A stretch of DNA of 64,000 nt, from NCBI RefSeq assembly GCF_019399895.1, contig NC_091880.1:2976001-3040000 (forward strand), written 5' to 3'. Shown in pieces: positions 50,301-62,300 of this stretch. Position numbers and translations under genes: made by a program. The notes under the pieces are model-generated. The model had not been told where the DNA came from. It saw only the letters and a list, made by a program, of their open reading frames with translations, and searched no databases. The stretch comes from Cardiocondyla obscurior (Eukaryota > Arthropoda > Insecta > Hymenoptera > Formicidae). The number at the start of each line of letters is the position of its first letter. Within the stretch, counting starts at the first letter, position 1.

Positions 50301-53300
50301 GTGTTGCGGAGCACCGGTTACAGAGAACTGAGGGAAAACGCGGCCTACTATACCTCCCCGCACTCGGCGGCCGAGAGTGAAGGAAATCACGTACGCCAGC
50401 CGCCGCCGCTCGTCGCAGAAAATGCCATACCTGCCTTTTAATGTACGAGACGATGAAGAAAAATAATTTTTACTTTACAGTTGCGTTTACTATGTTCAAA
50501 GTATGCTATTGCATATAAAACTCTAATACTTAGCGTACGTAATTTTTGGCTCGACAGTTTTTTTTTTTTTTGCTTAGATACAACATTTCTATTCGACACG
50601 CCTGCAATTTTTTTTCGTCCCTCAAGACAGACAGAGTTCCTTTGAATTTTTGTTAAGGGATTTGCGTCTGCGAATGAGACAATTAAAAGTTCGAAGATTG
50701 GCGAACCGCCCGCAGACGAGTGCACGCGAATTCGCGGCATCGAATTAACAACTTGGTCGTGCGGTTTTGTTCGCGCGGAACCCAACTGTAATCTAATATA
50801 TCCAGATTGCATGGCGAGTAGCTCCGATTGTCGCAAAGCATTGCTTGCCGAGTTTTTCTTGCTGTAAATTTAACGCTCCGCTCTTTTTCTTTCTTCGCTC
50901 TGTCTTTCGCCGATTCTTCTCTCTACGCCAGTACTTTGCGCTCGATCCGCTTCTACCAGATGATCGATATTTGCTCGGAATACAGTGCAAATTTCGTAAC
51001 TCATACTCACTCTGCTCGGCTTATCACGAAACTACCTATTAAATACCATTATTTGAACTTAAGATAGATGCAACTTAACGAAAGTAGATAATTAATTACT
51101 CTTAGAGCTTACATATATAATATTTCGCATATCACAAATAACAGAAAATATATTACAAATAATTTACACTAATTATTTTTTTAATATTCTTTCTTTGCAG
51201 GAATATTATATTCTGTCGTATACACAATGTCAATTTAAGCATAGAAACTAAAATAATTAACAGTTTTTTGTTGGTAATTTATTTAGAAACTCATGTGAAT
51301 GATTGATATAAGGCGAGGTCGGTATAAGGGATCTTTAAATGTAAAGAAAGGTTCGTACATGTCGAATATAAAAATTACAAAAGTAAAAAAAAAAAAGAAG
51401 ACTTTCTTGCCACGAATAATTTAATACGCAGGGGGCAATAATTAACCCTCTGTCGATCCCAACATATAAAACATTTAAAGTAAAAAATATTTTGAAACCA
51501 TAAATACTGACAGAACTCTGTGTTAAATGTTCAGATATCGATTTGAGATTGTTGGCGCGTTCTAGATGAGAAAGATATCATCGGTGGTGAAAGGGACCGT
51601 GAGAAGTTCGTGAAAAGCCCTGGATAGATCAGTATGTTCTACTTCCTGAACTTTTGCTTTACAGGAATATATATATATATACATATATATATCACTCTAG
51701 GCGATTTAAGATGTTCTTCTTACTTTCCTCCCTCTTTTTCTTTTGATCTCTCTCCTTTTTTCTTTCTCCTTCTTCTGCTCCATATCTAAAAAAAAAATAA
51801 TACATGTAAGTACATGACCCCAGGGAGGCAGTGACAGGCTATTGTTTCGCTGTTGCAGGTTACTCTCGGACGAGTACTCGGTTCGATCACGCATTTAGTA
51901 AGCTCTAGTAGAGAACAATGTGCTGTACATACATATATACCTTTCTCTATCTCTATCTCACTCTTTCTCTCTCTCGCTCTCTCTCTCTCTCTCCCTCTCC
52001 CTCTTTAAATACTACATACTTATCACAAATACATACACGTGGCATCCATATGTACATATATGTATATACATGCAAGCAAAAGTGATGTGCATACGTATAT
52101 ATTATCTCTTTCTCTCGCTCTCCCTCTCTCTCTCTCTCTCTCTTTCTGTCTCTTCCTCCATTTCTTCCTCTTTTATTTCTTCTCTCTAATCACTGTACCA
52201 ATGTGCGATTGTATCGTAGTATGTATTCACATAGAGCATGTCGAATCGACCGACAACGAATGAAACACTATACTGGCCTGCCGATCGAGAAAACGATGAT
52301 TATGAGATCCTCTGAGAGCGAGAGAAGAGATCAACCTTCTTAAACTTCGAGATAATATTCCGTGTGTCGGGGCTACTTCACTATCTCCACGTTTAATCGT
52401 TCTAGCACCCCGAAGCTCTCTCCTCAGTACATATATTGTACATAAATCCCGTGATGAGCGACTTGGAAAGCAGGGACACCGGTGATGATGGAGGATCCAT
52501 GATTTGCGGGGTGACCCGGAAACTCGACGTTTTTCCACAAGATGACTGTGCTCCGATGCTTCGAGATCTCTTCGGCTACTTTGATGCACGAGTCGATGTT
52601 CTTACTCCTCTTTACTCTGAACCTTTTTCGTAGTTCGCGCTTCGTCTCTTTCACTCTCACTGTCTCCTTCACTCTCTGCCTCTCTATTTTATCCTTCCTC
52701 AACGTATGTGTCTAGTAAACTAAAAAAAAAAAAAAAAAAAAAAAAAATCAAAAAACGTTAACACGACGCTTTCTGCATATGTGAACTATCTTGAGGAACT
52801 GTGTGCGTGTGTGTGTGTGTGTGTATGTGGCATCGATGATCTTACAATTAGTGGTTTCACTTATACATCGCACCGCTTTCACGATAGCATTCCTCTTCAT
52901 TACATACAAAGTATCTCGAACTCTGAGCGATCATGTATCACTTAGCCAAGTTTTTAGTCCATGAATCTAAAGTTTCCTTGAAATGGGAAATTTATCATCT
53001 CTAATTCTCCATAGGTCAAGAGAGATCACAGATTTGACGTTTCAAGGAAAAAATAAATAATCGACATTACTCTCTCTTGAGAATTTCATTATGTGAGGCA
53101 CGGTATCGTAGGCAGTCTTTGATACCAATATGTTGCTGCCAATAATTATGAAAATGAAACTGAGCCGAACTCTAGACCTTCACGCCCGCACATCTCGTAG
53201 GACGTTCTGTCCCGATATAATGGTTACGATACGCTTAAAGAATAGGGAGCTTCGCCGCGCGTTTTAGATTCATATTTGCTCGCCTGAGTGTACAGGGCTT

Positions 53301-56300
53301 CAGAGTTGCTTTTAATTCCAAACTCACGTGGCACGATAGCGCAGCAAGAGAAGTAGGCTCTATAAAGTTCCAAGTCCAAGCCCAGAGAGAGAGAGCTAAT
53401 TAAACGCGCGGTGCTCGCGCGATCTATTCCGGTATACGTAGCAGCTATTTTCGAACGTTTATCGACTTCTGCACTGGCGTTACTGCCGTTCTCGCGTCCT
53501 GGTAGCGCAGCGCTGGAACCTCGCGAACAGCGATAGCCCTGGAAAGTGATAAACTCGTAATTTTCAAAGCACATAAGCCAAAAGTAATCTTAAAAAGGTA
53601 TTAACATCTATCGCAGTAATTACTCATTATATTAGAACTTGAGCTAGTATCAAAAGCAATACATTTTCACAAAATCTTTTTACTTTTTACAAAGCAATAT
53701 TTTTTTTTTTCACAAAACTTTCGATGTTATTTTACATTAAAATATTGTGATTATTTCCACGTTTAATTAACTGATTTTACCTCGAGATACTGCCACCGAT
53801 AATTCGTTGCAATACAAATCGCGATTTTCCCAAAGCAGGACATTAAAAAGATTAATATAGTATTTAAATAAAAATAGAACATCTGGTCACCTTATAAATA
53901 TATAATATATGAGAGGATCTAGATGGGCACGATCAGCACAGCGAGCACAAACATGAAGCACACGCCTATGCCGCGATAAAGGCACGCAAATTAAGGAGAG
54001 CACAGGCAATCACGTGCACACTGCTAATTAACCATACATAGCATATGTTTGTATAACGTAAAACTGTGTCGCATAATTTTCGCAAGCCTCATAATGCAAT
54101 ATCTCCCTGTCGTTCCATATTGTTCGTTCAATCAATGAACTTCATTATATTTTAAATAAATTATATCAAGAAATACAATATATCAGCATGACGCTGTAAT
54201 AATTAAATTTAAGAATTTCAATATAAGGCGGCATAAATTACGAAGCGAGATCAGTCATCCGATTTTAACGGGATTATCAATCATGAGGTTTAAAAGTCCA
54301 GAATAAAAAAAAAAACGCTACATTGCAGAGGAGTATAATCGAGCTTAGAGAAAAATGGCACGGTATCGTTTGACTTTAAAGGGCACAGTACAAAATTATG
54401 AATTATCCGTCGAGCTTGTAATGTCATCACATATTTATCTGTGTTTTATGTTAATACATTCGGAATTACATGAATGTATTAATCTACATATGAAAGATAA
54501 AACATCATCAGTTTTGCCTTCTGACTCTTCATGCATTTTAAAATCTAATATAGTGCCAAATACTTGTTCAACAAGAGTAATATCAAGTAATTAGTTATCA
54601 TTTCGTCATTTATATCAAATGACGTTTAATTTGATCATCGTACAAATTGAAATTCAATATCCATCAAGCTTTTTCTTTTAACTTTAAAAAAAAATCTGGT
54701 TTTGTTTTTTTTTAATTATTCGACAATAGCATATTTCATAATCTTGAAGACTAGAAGAGTCCGTTCATAGCATCGATACAGATTCTTCTTCGCGACGAAC
54801 GTGTTAATTGTGTTTCTTTTCGCACCAGCCGACTATTTTCGGCGTGATACCAGCCGCGTGCACGCAAACTCGTATCGGTATACGTATATTTGCATTTGCC
54901 TATATTTCTCTCAACCGTTACGCACGTACGTTGTACATCAGCATCTATATACGTGTACGTATACTGTACTATATGAGGCGTCCGAGAATCATCGGACGAG
55001 CTGTCGACCAGTGATATAAACAGGGTCGAAAGTGTAAGCATGACAAGGCCGATGGAAAGCGCGCCTGATTTCCCGAACAGCACGCGCTTTATTCGAAGCA
55101 ATCTCAGCGCGAATACCGCGTCAAACATGTATCGATCAGTTTCGAATCAATGCCACAGACGCGTTACGCTGACAATGATTTGCGCTGCGTAGGTCGTTTA
55201 CGATTAGCCTTCATTTGTATGCATATACATCCTTCAGAATCTATAGTACGGGAGTCTACTCCGATCGATTTGCATTTACATATTTTCGGTTAAATTCCTG
55301 TACCCATTTACACAAAAAATAGAAAAAAAAAAACCACACTGGGAGCTCATCCGGTAATTCCACGACCTTCTGAATATTATATTATATACTATGAATATAT
55401 GAATATAAATACAAAATGAAGTACTAAAAGTTATTATACAGGATAGCTTTTTATTGTACCTCATGACTTGGGCCTAATTATTTTCTCCAGAAAACGTGTA
55501 CTTCTTTCTATAAAAAGATAAAAATTAATAAAATTACATGTATCTTTAATCTTCAGAAAAATTGATAATGTTAAATAAAATGAGATTTATATTTACTAAA
55601 AATTAAATCTTATGATGCATCGTCTTAATGTTCTTGTCATCAATACGTAATAAGTTACTTTGAACAATTTTTAGTAACTCGTTTTGTATATATTTATGCT
55701 ATATATACTATATATTATACCAAACACACTCTGCATATCTACGTATAATGTACGCATAAAGCGAAGCATGCGAAGAGTGCATCCGTGCATACTAAGGCAT
55801 ATGTACGCAAGTCTTTAAACTTAAGAATTCACCCAAGATTTGGCGTATGTAAATCCTTCATCGTTATCCTGTTGGTTTTCTAGCGATCTGGAGAAGTATT
55901 TCGAGTATCAGGGTCAGGATTACATTTGTTCGCGTCCCGACGACAGCGGGATGCACTCCTGCAGCAATCTGCCGCCTCTCAAATTCGGTGAGTGCGTCCT
56001 CCATTAAAACGTCGAATAAATCTGTAAAATATAAGTTACGAAAATTATTAATGCACAGTTTCAAATGGATTGAACTAAATTCAACTCTCCAGCAATTACG
56101 TGGAATAAATTAAACGTAGAAAAAAAAAGAAAGTAAAGTGAAATAAAAAATAAAAAATTGAAACTGTGCTTTGTGCTAGATACCCCGGAAATTTTTCTTA
56201 CTCCGAGCTCCACCAATATTTTGAATCTATTACGTTATTGCACACTCGGGTAATTGATTGCTTCGTTCACGTAACCAAGTGCAACGTTTTTTTTTTTTCT

Positions 56301-59300
56301 TTTGGATCCAGGGAATCTGGTGTGCAACAACACGGCTGTGCCGAACAGTAACGTCACGTTCATCACCAATGAGACCTGCGTTAATTGGAACTACTACTAT
56401 ACCGAGTGCAAGGGCCAGGGCAACAATCCATTTCAAGGAACAATTTCGTTCGATAACATCGGTCTCGCCTGGGTCGCTATATTTCTTGTAAGCGCTTTAG
56501 TTACTCGTCCCACATTCGTGCGGGAATAATTTTAAGTATGCACGCGTACTCGAAGCGTTCGCACATAGCGTAGAATATTCCTCCAGTTCGCAAGACACTT
56601 TCACGACGCCTGAAAGTCGACGGAAGTACATTTCGCGCGCATTAGCGTTGAGAGAAAAAAAAAAAATTACTCAATCGACGATATTGCGGAGTTGCTTTTA
56701 TTCAATAAAACGTTATCGCGAGTAAGTAATGAACTGGTTTGAAGGGCTTCGCACTTCTCTGTGATGAAAATGTGCGAAGCCTTATTCACAAAGTATTTTT
56801 TTTTTTTTTCTCAACGTCTTTATTATAGTCAACAAAATTTTTTCTAAGGTTATATTTACCTCCGAGGCGATTTTTAACTTTCGGCAACAGTTCGATCATG
56901 ACGTACGTTTTAACTTTGCTCGTAATTAATTAGTAGATCACGTATATTTGTCGTCGTCGTCGTCGTCGACTGTTATATTTTACCTGAGCAGCGCAATCGT
57001 GTCGATTTATAGGTAATTAGCCTGGAAGGATGGACGGACATAATGTATTACGTGCAAGACGCCCACTCATTTTGGGACTGGATATACTTCGTTCTCCTGA
57101 TAGTCGTAAGTGCTTCATTTCCTACCCGCAATTGCGTCGCAAGCGCGATGTATAAAACATAGTGACGATGTGCCATCTACCTCTCACGTTCTAGTACTTT
57201 TTCGCGGGATTATATTACCCAAAAGTAAATTACTTCCGCAGCAGTAACAATAAAATACGTTCAAATACGTTGGATGATTACGTTGGCCGTGTCTTCGGTG
57301 ATTAGCTCGCGATAATTGTGATGTAATCCGTGAGAAGGTAATGAATGTAGTATAAATATAAAATGTGCACGAAATGTATTATAAAAGAATTGAAGGCTCG
57401 AGGATTAAAAAGAACCTGCGTTCACAGATTGGCTCGTTCTTCATGATTAACCTCTGCTTGGTCGTAATCGCGACACAGTTCTCGGAGACGAAGAAACGGG
57501 AAATGGAGAGGATGCGGTTGGAGCGTGCACGTTACCATTCGACCTCGACACTCGCCTCGTCCACGAATACTTCGGAGCCTACTACTTGTTACGCCGAAAT
57601 CGTCAAGTGGGTATTCGTCGTCGTTGCGCGTCCCTTAATATACTCGGCTCGGCTCGAATCGCTTCTCGTTCTTTGTTCCATCCGGGAAAGATTTGCCGAC
57701 GCCTATGGTGGCACGACGAATGACAATCTGACGTCTTCTTTTTTTTTTTTCTTTGGCTTTCAGATACATCGCCCATCTCTGGCGAAGGGGTAAACGAAGA
57801 CTGATGAAGAGGTATCGCCTGTGGCTATACAGGAAGCAGCAGGAACGGGAGCAGAATCTGCTCAAGGAACAGCAGAGTCAGACGTCTCGTCCGAACGCCG
57901 CCGTTGCCGGACAAAATCGCATACCAGGCGGTAAATAATCTTAAACGGAAAAAGTCGAGAGTTTGCTTATCAGCATTTCTGTAGGAATTAAATTAATTCA
58001 AGATAAGCAAGCAGATTAAAAGTAAAACATGGGAATCGTGAATATTTCTACGACTTGAATATCGAGCTTGATTTGAACTTTCGAAATTATTCCACGTTTA
58101 GATAGAAGACTGCATCACGGGAGATGTCCGCGGCTTCTCGCCGCGTTAGAGTATGCAGAGCAACAACAGCAACAGGCTGCCAGTGGCAATGGCGGTTCTG
58201 TCGCCGATTTCGCTACGATCACATCGCCAACGCAATCGCCGGTGGCGATCGCCCCTACGACCGTCGGCAATAGCGTTGGTGGTAATGGGAACATGGGTAC
58301 AGCGCCTCGAGCCAGCCCCGAACTTTCCGAGGCCGAGGCTTCTGCAAACATGTGCCACAGATTGAGCGTTCACCGTGCCTCCTCCGTGTCCTGTAACGGA
58401 AGCGATAATGTCGTCGTGGGAAATGCAGCCGAGGCAAGTACACAATATCGTAGACATGCATGCCTACAAGAAAATGTTGCGAAATGTTTTACATGAGTTT
58501 TATATAAAGACAAGCGGCGCAACTGAAGCTCAGCAAGTAAAAAGAAAACATTAGAAAGCGATTTTCCAACGACATTTAATTAAATAATTAAATTAGTTAT
58601 TTATTATTAGATAAAAAAATATTTATTTTATTTTATTTTTATTGAAGAATTATAAAATTATCATGCTCTTTCAGAAATCTCGATTGCGCCGCTTGAGAGT
58701 TTGCCCGCTAAAAATATTACACTTGACTTTGATTTTCGTAGACGATTGTAGCAAAGCAAAAAAGAAAAAAAAAAGAAAAAAAAAACATCTCTGAATGACT
58801 CGTGCAGTGCTATTTTAATTAAGCTATTCACTTTGCTAATTTATCATCTGCTTCATATCTACATTTTATGTAGAAAAATATTATAGTATTTATATTTTAT
58901 TGTTTCATCGAGTAGTAGTACGTCGAACCATAATAATAGAGTTTGCATAAAAAGAACAGTGGTTTTTAGCTTTAGGTATGGCAAGATATCGTGAATAAAG
59001 TTTCTTCCCTTAATGCTACAAGTTTGGGCCGAAAACGATTGCGAGAAAAAGAGTGCCTGTCGTAGTATATAAAGCGCATAACGTATGCTTGATTATCGCC
59101 TTTTAGACGAACAGCACGTTGTTGAGTCCACCATGTACGCATTATCGAAGAAGAAGCAGCGTAATGTTTAGCGACGTGGTACTGCTCCATGGCAGCAATA
59201 ATGTCGGGAATGCGTTGCAGTCGGGGTTGACGGTGACACCGGGTGAACGTAACGTCTGCTCGAGCGAGAAGATGACACAGACGGGCGATGGTAACGTTTG

Positions 59301-62300
59301 GTCGAGTCCGCTGCCGGATCACGCGCAGGTAATTTCCAAGTCGCGGTCGCTCCGTAAATCATTTTAAAGTCCTTTTTTTTTTCTTTTTTTTTTTCCTTTT
59401 TGATAAAATACACTGTCGCAGATGCAGGAGTTGGGTGGCAACGAGGCTATGACGTGTCAGGAATTGCTGGCTCTCAGCGGTGCTCTCAGCGCTGCTCTAC
59501 CCACTGGTCAGTTAGCACTCGATTCGTTTTTAAATTCTCTCACGAAAGGTAAGTCTGTTTTTTAATGTACATACTATGAGGTCTATGAGTGATGTAAACG
59601 AAAACCAAAGTTTATAAATTATTATCGATACTTATTTCAAAGTATTTGAAGGATCTTTTAATTTTAATTAAAAAAAAATATTAAAATATATTTAAAAAGT
59701 TACGATAATTATTTAAAAATATTACATTTATAAGAAATACATTATTAATTGTGATAAATATATGAATGCTTTTAAACATTTATAACTTATAATGCTTTTC
59801 TAAATTTAATTAATAATTTGCGATCTAAATAAATTCATAAACTTTGGAGAAGAAAAAAAAATGATATGTTTTACAGGTTTAACGGATCGTCATATCACAC
59901 TGGAAGATCGCACGCAGTGGATGACGTCCGACGTTGACAACTGTTCCTGTTGCTGTGAAATGCAGGGAGGTGATCAGTGGCCGGAAGACGCCGAGAAGTG
60001 GCAAAAATCCTCGCGGCCTAGACGGTTTCTAAGACGCGCCGGTAGTTGCTGTATCTGTACGTTACGCTGCATAAGGCGGTGGATTAAGAAACTTGTCGAG
60101 CACAAATACTTTCAGCAGGGTATTCTACTAGCCATCCTCATCAATACTTTGAGTATGGGAATCGAGTATCATAATCAGGTAAATCCTCATTCACACCTGA
60201 TTACATAGTTGATGCGAAATCTTTTTAATAATTATTTTTTTGCGATTTGTTATTGTATTAAATTTAGTAATACTCTTTAGTCTTTGAAAAACGAAAAGCT
60301 GTATAATATTATGCAAAGTTAAAATTAGGATAATACTTATCAAAAATATAATTATTAATTATATCATATTATGCAAATGCAGCCGGAACAATTAACGGTA
60401 GCCGTTGAGATAAGCAATATCATATTTTCGGCAATCTTCGCAGTGGAAATGTTACTTAAAGTAATAGCGGAAGGTCCGTTCGGTTATATCAGCAACGGCT
60501 TCAACGTTTTCGACGGTATCGTCGTCATTCTAAGGTAAAGCTATTTTCTTCATAAATTTTAATATTACAATAAGCAAATAATATTCTGTTAAACAATAAT
60601 ATGAAATAAGTACAACGTATGCCAATACGATATGTATAAAATTCATACATACACAATTGTTAGCGCACATTCTTCGATTTTATGGCCACATTTTGATTTT
60701 ACGAGAAAGCCATAATGGAAGGCAGCAAATTGTAGCTGTCTCATAAAACATCACGAATGGATCAGCCACAACGAGCTGAAAAACGATAACGTTATTACAT
60801 TTTTGCAATGTTTTCACAGTGTCGTCGAGCTTTGTCAGGCAGTCGTGGAGGAACGCGGTCTGAGCGGTAGTTCTGGTCTGAGTGTCCTGCGTACCTTCCG
60901 CCTTCTCAGGATTTTGAAGCTGGTGCGATTTCTACCTAATCTACGACGGCAGCTGTTCGTGATGCTCCGCACAATGGATAACGTTGCCGTATTCTTTTCT
61001 CTTTTAGTACTTTTCATCTTTATATTTAGGTAAGTCGCCGTCTTATTTTTGTTCGCGTCGACGATACTACCGGAATTTCGGGCCTCGGGCCCGCGTTGGC
61101 CGGATCTTCTCTTCGCTTCCGTTTCTCTATTTCTTTTCTCTTTTTTTCTTACGTGTTTACGCACGCCTACTTCGCGCAACCGGTATCATCGCCGCTGAGA
61201 GTAAATTGACCGCGAAAAGACCGTTCTACGATCGGACCTACGTGTCGCGTTTACTCGGATACGGGGCGCTATCGCGTCTTCCTGTTCTAATTATCATCTC
61301 ATCAGCCTAGTAACGTTTGCATGTCTGGCAAGACGGATCGAAGTTACGAATATGCCGATAGGTATTGTTAAACAATTTGGGTGAGAGCTCTGAAATATAA
61401 AGCGTCGACGACGACAGTAACCGTTAATTCTCTTAAAAATCACTTTTACATTAATTATTTCTAATTTTTAATAAAGAAAAATAATCTGAGAAAAATATTT
61501 AAAAACTCTTAAAGATAATACTGTACGATAGATATTACTTTTTATTTAAAATTACACATATGTGAAGAAAGATATAATAATTATAATTCTCTAAATTAAA
61601 ACGTTCCATTTTGGTTTATTAATTATTCATTGAACGTTGCATTAAATTTAATTATGTGCATTTGATTATAATTTATAATTTCGTCGACGTTCGATATTTC
61701 TCTAAAACAGCTTCTTGCTCGCTTCTACGAGCTTTCGAGCTTCAGGAATAAATCGCGCGTCGCTGCTCTTCGAGCCGAGGCCAACATTAGGTGACTGTCT
61801 TTCGTTTACATACCTTTCTCTTCTACTTTATTCGCTTTTACTTTATTTCTGCGCGGTTTATGAGCCGCCAATTAATGCATATCATATATTTATATATATA
61901 GAAGTTCTCAAGTTTTTATCAGCAGTTATCCCGTGTTCTCGCGTCTCCTAGCGTTTCTTTAAGCGGCATATTTTCTCACGTTGTTAATGGTAATGACGAT
62001 GGTATTTGTTGGCACGATCTATTACGAGGGGGAGCCGGTCTGCTGCCGGCCCCCCTTTATGGCTTGAGGCATCGAACGTATTTTCGACGTTTATCTAGAA
62101 AATATATCTATATATAAATATATATATACGTATATGGAATATATATTTACATGTGTGTGCATGTGATGCTTTTCTGCTGAACGTCTTAGCGACGAGTATG
62201 AAAGGCTATATGTATATATATATATATTTATTTTACTATCATCATATTCTTCATTTATATTCATATACACACGTGAATCTCTTCCGCTGTCATTCTCTCT

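Larger units (their letters stand above)
49724..55883 (+). other. Channel intron 5, 6.16 kb, with microsatellites and unplaced ORFs
   Basis: GT-AG intron between IS5 and the domain I extracellular turret. It holds a small CpG-rich patch at about 50150-50430, pyrimidine microsatellites, a TG run and a few open frames on both strands (52436-52633 +, 53224-53574 -, 54355-54594 +, 54751-55128 -). None can be tied to a known family, and none fits as an alternative channel exon. Confidence 0.7.

Noticed and set aside
51940..52165. Repeated CT blocks as a CRISPR-like or satellite array
   Set aside because: Simple dinucleotide microsatellites without unique spacers or constant repeat units.
61711..61790. 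Exon-like block in channel intron 16 (AAACAG acceptor, TTAG/GTGACT donor) reading SFLLASTSFRASGINRAS
   Set aside because: Its 80 nt would shift the frame between exons 16 and 17 and place an insert inside IIS5; direct joining gives the conserved SILGMNLFGCKF.
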